A DNA stretch of 18,349 bases from positions 1 to 18,349 of the forward strand of contig CAZBWS010000051.1 in NCBI GenBank assembly GCA_964495705.1, written 5' to 3'. Below the pieces are notes generated by a model, which made no database searches, was not told where the DNA came from, and worked only from the letters and a program-made list of their open reading frames with translations. Within the stretch, counting starts at the first letter, position 1. Every line of letters starts with the position of its first letter. Positions 15,032-18,349 of this stretch are shown piece by piece. The translations under genes and the position numbers were made by a program. Origin of the DNA: CAZBWS01 sp964495705. Lineage in GTDB: Bacteria > Pseudomonadota > Gammaproteobacteria > HTCC5015.

Positions 15032-15169
15032 GATTGATCCTATTGGTGGTTATAGGTGAATTAGTCTTTATTGTGCTTGGAGGCTATGTTGTATTAAATA
15101 TCCCCTAAGCTCAATGGGCTTATTCACACCGAAAGGGTAAAACAAGCCAATGGTCTCACTTGGAACTTG
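15032..15169. other. Spacer without gene between SRPBCC gene and response-regulator remnant
   Basis: I see no coding frame here. A short AAGC-N7-GCTT inverted repeat (around 15110-15122) is the only structure and is too weak to name. The stretch together with the two remnants to its right makes a ~700-base zone with no intact gene before the Spy-like gene at 15732. Confidence 0.4.
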
Positions 15170-15262
15170 TTACAGCTCTGCCTTATAGCCCACCCCATAA
15201 ACAGATTTAATAACCTCTTGCTCAGGCAGGGCTTCCTTTAGTTTTTTGCGTAGGTTTTTGAT
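15170..15262 (-). pseudogene. C-terminal remnant of an OmpR/PhoB-type response regulator
   Basis: Reading minus, the last ~31 codons give IKNLRKKLKEALPEQEVIKS then VYGVGYKAEL and TAA. This is the end of the winged-helix DNA-binding domain; the I-K-N-L-R-K-K-L and SVYGVGY pattern is closest to BaeR-like regulators in my memory. The whole receiver domain and most of the effector domain are absent: upstream of the IKNL segment, the frame soon meets a stop (TAG near 15293). The remnant stops exactly where the start codon of the Spy-like pseudogene begins on the other strand. It is best explained as one side of a deletion. Confidence 0.8.
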
Positions 15263-15263
15263 A

Positions 15264-15573
15264 ATGAAAAAACCATTTTTATGACAATGCTATTGGCTCT
15301 TCTAGGGTCAGGAGCTGTTTGGGCCAAGCCTGGTCACTCTTCAGAAAAAAAACTGCAAAATTTAACTAAGGCACTGCTGTAGGATGTTAATCAGCAAGAG
15401 CAAATTTCGAGGCTGATGACGGACAGCAAGAAAAGATGAAGCAGTTGAGGCAGGAGGGTCGAATAGCTATTGAGGCAGTTTTGACAGAAGAGCAGAAACA
15501 AAAATTTTCTGCGATGAGAGAAAAGCGCAAAGAGAAGCGAACTGAAGGTGAAAAACAACGGCAGGCAAGGTAA
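15264..15573 (+). pseudogene. Spy/CpxP-like periplasmic chaperone gene, decayed
   Basis: A broken small exported-protein gene. ATG AAA AAA CCA at 15264 starts a signal peptide, but the T5 run at 15276-15280 puts it out of frame; one more T would give MKKPFF then MTMLLALLGSGAVWAKPGH. The second frame meets TAG at 15380-15382. It then continues DVNQQEQISRLMTDSKKR and stops (TGA near 15437). A third frame from 15436 carries MKQLRQEGRIAIEAV then LTEEQKQKF, the LTxxQ hallmark of Spy/CpxP proteins, and ends at 15571-15573. Two frame changes plus a nonsense codon show decay. It lacks its own upstream region, which has been replaced by the response-regulator remnant. An intact paralogue lies 160 bases downstream. 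Confidence 0.8.
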
Positions 15574-15655
15574 GAGTCTTTGGCTAAAGCCTACCTAAAA
15601 TGAGTGGCTTTGGCGATAATTGGTCTGTTTTTTCCGGTAATCTGACATTTCTACT

Positions 15656-15661
15656 TATAAT
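15656..15661 (+). promoter_or_regulatory. Possible -10 box (TATAAT) of the Spy-like gene
   Basis: A perfect TATAAT lies 70 bases upstream of the chosen ATG at 15732. No clear -35 is found at 16-18 bases, so an activator may be needed. This would fit stress-regulated control but is inference. Confidence 0.4.
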
Positions 15662-15731
15662 AAGCGCCAAAAAGCGTGAAACTTTCGCATTTTTAAGTCA
15701 TATTCATTCGACAGTCCCTGGGGGGAATACG

Positions 15732-16085
15732 ATGTATAGACTTTTATTTACCGTGTTATTAACTTTGATGGTGAGTTTTCCAGTTCAGGCTGGACGTGCC
15801 TCTGTGGAGTTTTTGGCCCACAATCTCAATCTAGATGAGCAACAGCGAGTGAAGGTTGAGAATGTTATGGCCATGCAGTACAAAGCGCATAAAGCTCTAC
15901 GTCGTGCGGGCAATGCTAATTGCGATAATAAGAAAAAAATGTGGTTAGATACTCGTACTCGTATGTACGACATTTTAAATTCTGAGCAGTTAACGACATT
16001 TGATAGGCTGCAAAAAAAGCGCCAGCGTAGTTGTTCACTTAAGACTCAAAAAGTGGCAGACAACGGTTCTAGCCTGCCACTTTAA
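15732..16085 (+). CDS. Small Spy/CpxP-like exported protein
   Basis: A predicted periplasmic protein of 117 residues. MYRLLFTVLLTLMVSFPVQA is a clear signal peptide (cleavage before GRAS). The mature part is helical and charged: FLAHNLNLDEQQRVKVENVM, a basic middle with CDNKKKMW, then ILNSEQLTTFDRLQKKR, a degenerate form of the LTxxQ motif of Spy/CpxP-type chaperones and metal sensors. Two cysteines (in NCDN and RSCS) could form a disulfide. ATG 15732 is preceded by GGGGGAA; a longer frame from 15600 would hide the signal peptide. It is probably a duplicate of the decayed gene just upstream. Function as an envelope-stress chaperone is inferred. Confidence 0.7.
   Translation: MYRLLFTVLLTLMVSFPVQAGRASVEFLAHNLNLDEQQRVKVENVMAMQYKAHKALRRAGNANCDNKKKMWLDTRTRMYDILNSEQLTTFDRLQKKRQRSCSLKTQKVADNGSSLPL
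16048..16083 (-). terminator. Intrinsic terminator of arsH, embedded in the Spy-like gene's 3' end
   Basis: A perfect 10-bp stem (AAAGTGGCAG at 16050-16059, CTGCCACTTT at 16074-16083) is followed on the minus strand by a T-run, matching intrinsic termination of arsH, whose stop is at 16098. On the plus strand the same bases encode the last codons of the Spy-like protein and half of its stop. Confidence 0.7.
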
Positions 16086-16097
16086 TATTCGGAAGGC

Positions 16098-16817
16098 CTA
16101 ACTGTCTTGCTTAGGTTCCAGCGCAGCTGCCGCTGCATTGGCAACCCTCTCTTGATAATCCTCTTTGTTTTCACTGTAGCGATGTGTGAGTAAATCCTCG
16201 TGTCCGCGTAGTAGTAGTGTGAAGCGAAAAAGCTCTTCTAATACATCGACAACGCGGTCTCTATAGGCGGAGTCCTTCATGCTGCCGTCCTCATGAAATT
16301 CCTCATAGGCCTTGGCTACCGATGATTGATTCGGAATCGTCACCATACGCATCCAGCGCCCAAGAATACGTAAGGAGTTGACCGCATTAAAGGATTGCGA
16401 GCCTCCGCTAACTTGCATAACAGCGAGAGTACGGCCTTGGGTGGGTCGCACAGAGCCTAAACTCAAGGGAATCCAGTCAATTTGGTTCTTGATAACAGAT
16501 GAGATATTGCCATGAATCTCAGGGCTGCTCCACACCATGCCCTCAGACCACTGCGCTAGTTCGTGCAGCTCTTGAACCTTTGGGTGTTCATAGCTGACTC
16601 GGTCAAAAACAGGTAGGTCACTTGGGTCAAACACTTTCACTTCGGCACCAAAGCTTTCCAGTATTTTGGCGGACTCTAGTGCCAACTTACGGCTGTATGA
16701 CTCTTCCCGCAGCGAGCCATAAAGTAATAAAAAACGCGGTGCGTGGGTTGGCGCAGCCTGACTGAGCTTGCTTAGCGTTTCTGTAACAGTGTGTTTGGGT
16801 GGGTATTGAGTGCTCAT
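16098..16817 (-). CDS. arsH: ArsH, NADPH-dependent FMN reductase / organoarsenical oxidase
   Basis: A cytoplasmic flavodoxin-like enzyme; characterised ArsH proteins oxidise trivalent organoarsenicals and reduce quinones or metals with NADPH and FMN. The FMN phosphate loop is GSLREESYSRKLA (34-46). Then come SPEIHGNISSVIKNQIDWIP, SVRPTQGRTLAVMQVSGGSQ and NSLRILGRWMRMVTIPNQSS, all characteristic of ArsH rather than other NADPH-FMN reductases. Length 239 is normal. No arsR, arsC or arsB is near, so it is an orphan. The ribosome site before the ATG is poor. It is divergent from the nfeD-like gene. Confidence 0.9.
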   Translation of the reverse strand: MSTQYPPKHTVTETLSKLSQAAPTHAPRFLLLYGSLREESYSRKLALESAKILESFGAEVKVFDPSDLPVFDRVSYEHPKVQELHELAQWSEGMVWSSPEIHGNISSVIKNQIDWIPLSLGSVRPTQGRTLAVMQVSGGSQSFNAVNSLRILGRWMRMVTIPNQSSVAKAYEEFHEDGSMKDSAYRDRVVDVLEELFRFTLLLRGHEDLLTHRYSENKEDYQERVANAAAAALEPKQDS

Positions 16818-16864
16818 GGGCTAGGGCTCTGATAAACGTTATTGAATTGAATTTTTCTGGTTTG

Positions 16865-16880
16865 CCCCTACGTAAAGGGG
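16865..16880. promoter_or_regulatory. CCCCT-N6-AGGGG dyad in arsH/nfeD spacer
   Basis: An inverted repeat with 5-base arms around ACGTAA, in the 98-base spacer between the divergent arsH and nfeD-like genes. It could be an operator or a leader hairpin. A TATTATAG stretch with AGGAT follows it before the nfeD ATG. Confidence 0.3.
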
Positions 16881-16915
16881 TAAGCTCAAAAGACGAGATA
16901 TTATAGGATAAAAGC

Positions 16916-17368
16916 ATGGAATTTGAACTGCTGTATTGGCATTGGATTGTTTTTGGAATTGGTTTAATGATGTTGGAGATATTTATCCCCAGCTTTACCA
17001 TTTTGTGGTTTGGTGCTGGCGCGGTTGTAGTAGGAGCTGTGCTGTTTGTTTTTCCTGACGCTAGCTTAACGGCTCAATGTTTGTTGTGGGCGATATCTTC
17101 CTGCATATTCACAGGGCTATGGTTTAAGTTTCTCAAGCCTCTGTCGGTTAATAAAACGATGGCAGGAATGTCTCTGGAATCTATACAGGGTGAAGTAGGG
17201 CAAGTATTGATGCCCCCTAGTGACTCACGTCGCGGCACTTTACGCTTTCCAGCACCAATTTTAGGCTCAGATGAATGGTCTTTCATTTGTGAAGATTCAA
17301 TTGCAATAGGTGACCGAGTACGAGTCACTGAAGTATCTGGCAATAGTTTAATTGTTGTAAAGCATTAA
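16916..17368 (+). CDS. ybbJ: NfeD-like membrane protein (YbbJ type)
   Basis: A short NfeD protein of 150 residues acting with a stomatin-type partner in the inner membrane. Three membrane segments (about 8-28, 30-48 and 53-74) are followed by a C-terminal OB-fold of the NfeD type (from GEVGQVLMPP through GDRVRVTEVSGNSLIV). It starts at ATG 16916 with AGGAT upstream. The qmcA-like gene follows after 32 bases, reproducing the ybbJ-qmcA pairing of E. coli. The partner relationship is established for the family; the exact physiological role is not settled. Confidence 0.88.
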   Translation: MEFELLYWHWIVFGIGLMMLEIFIPSFTILWFGAGAVVVGAVLFVFPDASLTAQCLLWAISSCIFTGLWFKFLKPLSVNKTMAGMSLESIQGEVGQVLMPPSDSRRGTLRFPAPILGSDEWSFICEDSIAIGDRVRVTEVSGNSLIVVKH

Positions 17369-17400
17369 CCAAAAAATTTAATTAACTAAGGAAATACATA

Positions 17401-18249
17401 ATGAGTGCAGGTTTTTATATAGTCGTTGCGTTTTTAGTCGCTATTATAGTTACAATATTCAAAGCCGTTCGACAAGTACCCCAAGGTTACAAGTGGGTAG
17501 TTCAACGTTTAGGTAAGTATCACCAGACATTACCCCCAGGACTGAATTTTATTATTCCTTATTTTGACCAAGTCTCTTACAAGGTCACCACCAAAGACAT
17601 TGTATTAGATATCCCAACTCAAGAAGTAATTACCAAAGATAACGCTGTTATTCTCGCGAATGCGGTAGCCTATATTAATATAGTTTCCCCTGAAAAAGCA
17701 GTTTACGGCGTAGAGAACTATACGATTGCTATTCAGACACTAGTACAAACTTCTTTGCGCTCTATCGTTGGTGAGATGGATTTGGATGACGCCCTGTCCT
17801 CCCGTGACATGATTAAAGCACGTTTGAAAGAAGGTATATCAGACGATATCTCCGATTGGGGTATCACCCTCAAAACAGTAGAAATTCAAGACATCAACCC
17901 CTCAGGAACGATGCAGTCAGCGATGGAAGAGCAGGCGGCTGCTGAGCGTGCTCGTCGTGCTACCGTAACTCGTGCTGAAGGTGACAAAGAGGCGAGCATT
18001 CTAGAAGCGGAAGGTCGATTAGAAGCTTCTCGTCGCGATGCTAAGGCACAGGTTGTATTGGCAGAGGCGAGCCAAGTGGCGATTGAAAAAGTTACCGAGG
18101 CGATCGGTAATAATGAAATGCCTGTTGTGTATTTACTCGGTGAAAAGTATATCGGTGCTATGCAGGATTTATCTCAGTCTGAAAATACTAAGACGATGAT
18201 ATTACCCGCTGATTTACCTTCTGCAATTAAAGGTATGATGGGTAAGTAG
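17401..18249 (+). CDS. qmcA: SPFH/stomatin-family membrane protein QmcA
   Basis: An inner-membrane scaffold protein of the SPFH group. Residues 4-24 are a membrane anchor, followed by VPQGYKWVVQRLGKYHQTLPPGLNFIIPY, shown here by its start VPQGYKWVVQRLG, typical of stomatin/QmcA. The SPFH domain covers about 25-185. The helical, alanine- and glutamate-rich coiled coil (EEQAAAERARRATVTRAEGD onward) drives oligomers. Length 282 is usual for short members; the E. coli protein is slightly longer. The ATG has AAGGAAA at seven bases. It forms an operon with the nfeD-like gene and ends before a strong terminator. Confidence 0.93.
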   Translation: MSAGFYIVVAFLVAIIVTIFKAVRQVPQGYKWVVQRLGKYHQTLPPGLNFIIPYFDQVSYKVTTKDIVLDIPTQEVITKDNAVILANAVAYINIVSPEKAVYGVENYTIAIQTLVQTSLRSIVGEMDLDDALSSRDMIKARLKEGISDDISDWGITLKTVEIQDINPSGTMQSAMEEQAAAERARRATVTRAEGDKEASILEAEGRLEASRRDAKAQVVLAEASQVAIEKVTEAIGNNEMPVVYLLGEKYIGAMQDLSQSENTKTMILPADLPSAIKGMMGK

Positions 18250-18266
18250 TTGTTATTGGATGCCTT

Positions 18267-18297
18267 AAAAAGCCCAGCTTAAGCTGGGCTTTTTTTT
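18267..18297. terminator. Bidirectional intrinsic terminator after qmcA
   Basis: AGCCCAGCTT and AAGCTGGGCT (18271-18290) form a perfect 10-bp dyad without spacer, flanked by four As on the left and eight Ts on the right. It terminates qmcA on the plus strand and, through the T-run on the minus strand, could also serve a convergent gene. Confidence 0.93.
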
Positions 18298-18349
18298 GTT
18301 TGCTTGAATTGTCGCTTTGCATAGTCTTCTAGCTTATTTAAAAACAATG
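18279..18349 (-). CDS. Possible C-terminus of a convergent gene leaving the window
   Basis: On the minus strand an open frame enters from the right edge and gives LFLNKLEDYAKRQFKQTKKS then PA and TAA at 18279-18281, inside the terminator stem. Stops placed inside a shared terminator are common for convergent genes, and the basic helical sequence looks protein-like. Only 22 codons are visible, so the call is tentative and no family is recognised. Confidence 0.35.
   Translation of the reverse strand, partial: LFLNKLEDYAKRQFKQTKKSPA

Noticed and set aside
15613..15623. ATAATTGG resembling part of a BaeR box upstream of the Spy-like gene
   Set aside because: Only the right part of the consensus is present and the T-rich left part is missing; too short to claim.
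15600..15731. N-terminal 44-residue extension of the Spy-like protein
   Set aside because: It would bury a clear signal peptide and covers the likely promoter; ATG 15732 has a GGGGGAA site.
1..18349. CRISPR arrays, tRNA, rRNA, insertion sequences or prophage genes
   Set aside because: No spaced direct repeats, cloverleaf-like genes, rRNA stretches, transposase motifs or phage genes were seen on either strand.

Overview
The window looks like a draft-assembly scaffold from a marine-type, PHA-metabolising gammaproteobacterium. This is inferred from gene content: PhaR plus thiolase, a secreted protein with a GlyGly-CTERM-like tail, NsrR/Hmp with cysteines at the E. coli NsrR positions, Uup, and a YbbJ/QmcA pair. 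Base composition is moderate. Two runs of exactly 100 N (1658-1757 and 10137-10236) are scaffold gaps. Each falls inside or between genes, so three genes are only partly visible.

Left part (1-3320). A gene-free 437-base stretch holds two TTGTGCGC-type palindromes exactly 250 bases apart, good candidates for PhaR operators, and a long G-rich run. Then come phaR (TTG start) and an acetyl-CoA acetyltransferase (phaA-like, active-site cysteine lost in the gap), both on the minus strand. A membrane-bound PlsC-type acyltransferase is divergent from the thiolase.

Middle (3353-11219, all minus strand). In transcription order: a two-domain pyridoxamine-phosphate-oxidase-like flavoprotein running into the second gap; a DCC/DUF393-type gene of which only the C-terminus is visible and whose stop overlaps the next start (TAATG); a DUF2459 exported protein; the ABC-F ATPase Uup; a 1046-residue secreted beta-helix/Ig-like protein with a C-terminal sorting signal; and a periplasmic family-3 solute-binding-like protein whose GTG start directly follows the stop codon of the giant gene.

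Right-centre (11319-14540). An AraC-type regulator is divergent from the flavoprotein and ends inside a perfect 16-bp palindrome. Next is a nitric-oxide defence block: nsrR (minus) is divergent from hmp and a group II truncated haemoglobin (plus). The intergenic region has a recognisable sigma70-like promoter and two tandem NsrR-like operators. NsrR would release this promoter when NO damages its iron-sulfur cluster; Hmp converts NO to nitrate, and the truncated globin may assist.

Right part (14606-18349). An SRPBCC protein is followed by a decayed locus: the last ~31 codons of an OmpR/PhoB-type response regulator directly abut the start codon of a Spy/CpxP-like pseudogene with three lesions. 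An intact small Spy-like gene follows. An orphan arsH (minus) comes next, then the nfeD(ybbJ)-qmcA pair closed by a strong terminator that also appears to hold the stop codon of a convergent gene leaving the window.

No clearly new multi-gene system is visible. The most rewarding observations are the deletion scar in the envelope-stress locus, the hidden DCC gene at the gap, the palindrome at the AraC 3' end, the double NsrR operator, and the stop-to-start abutment between the giant exoprotein and the binding protein.
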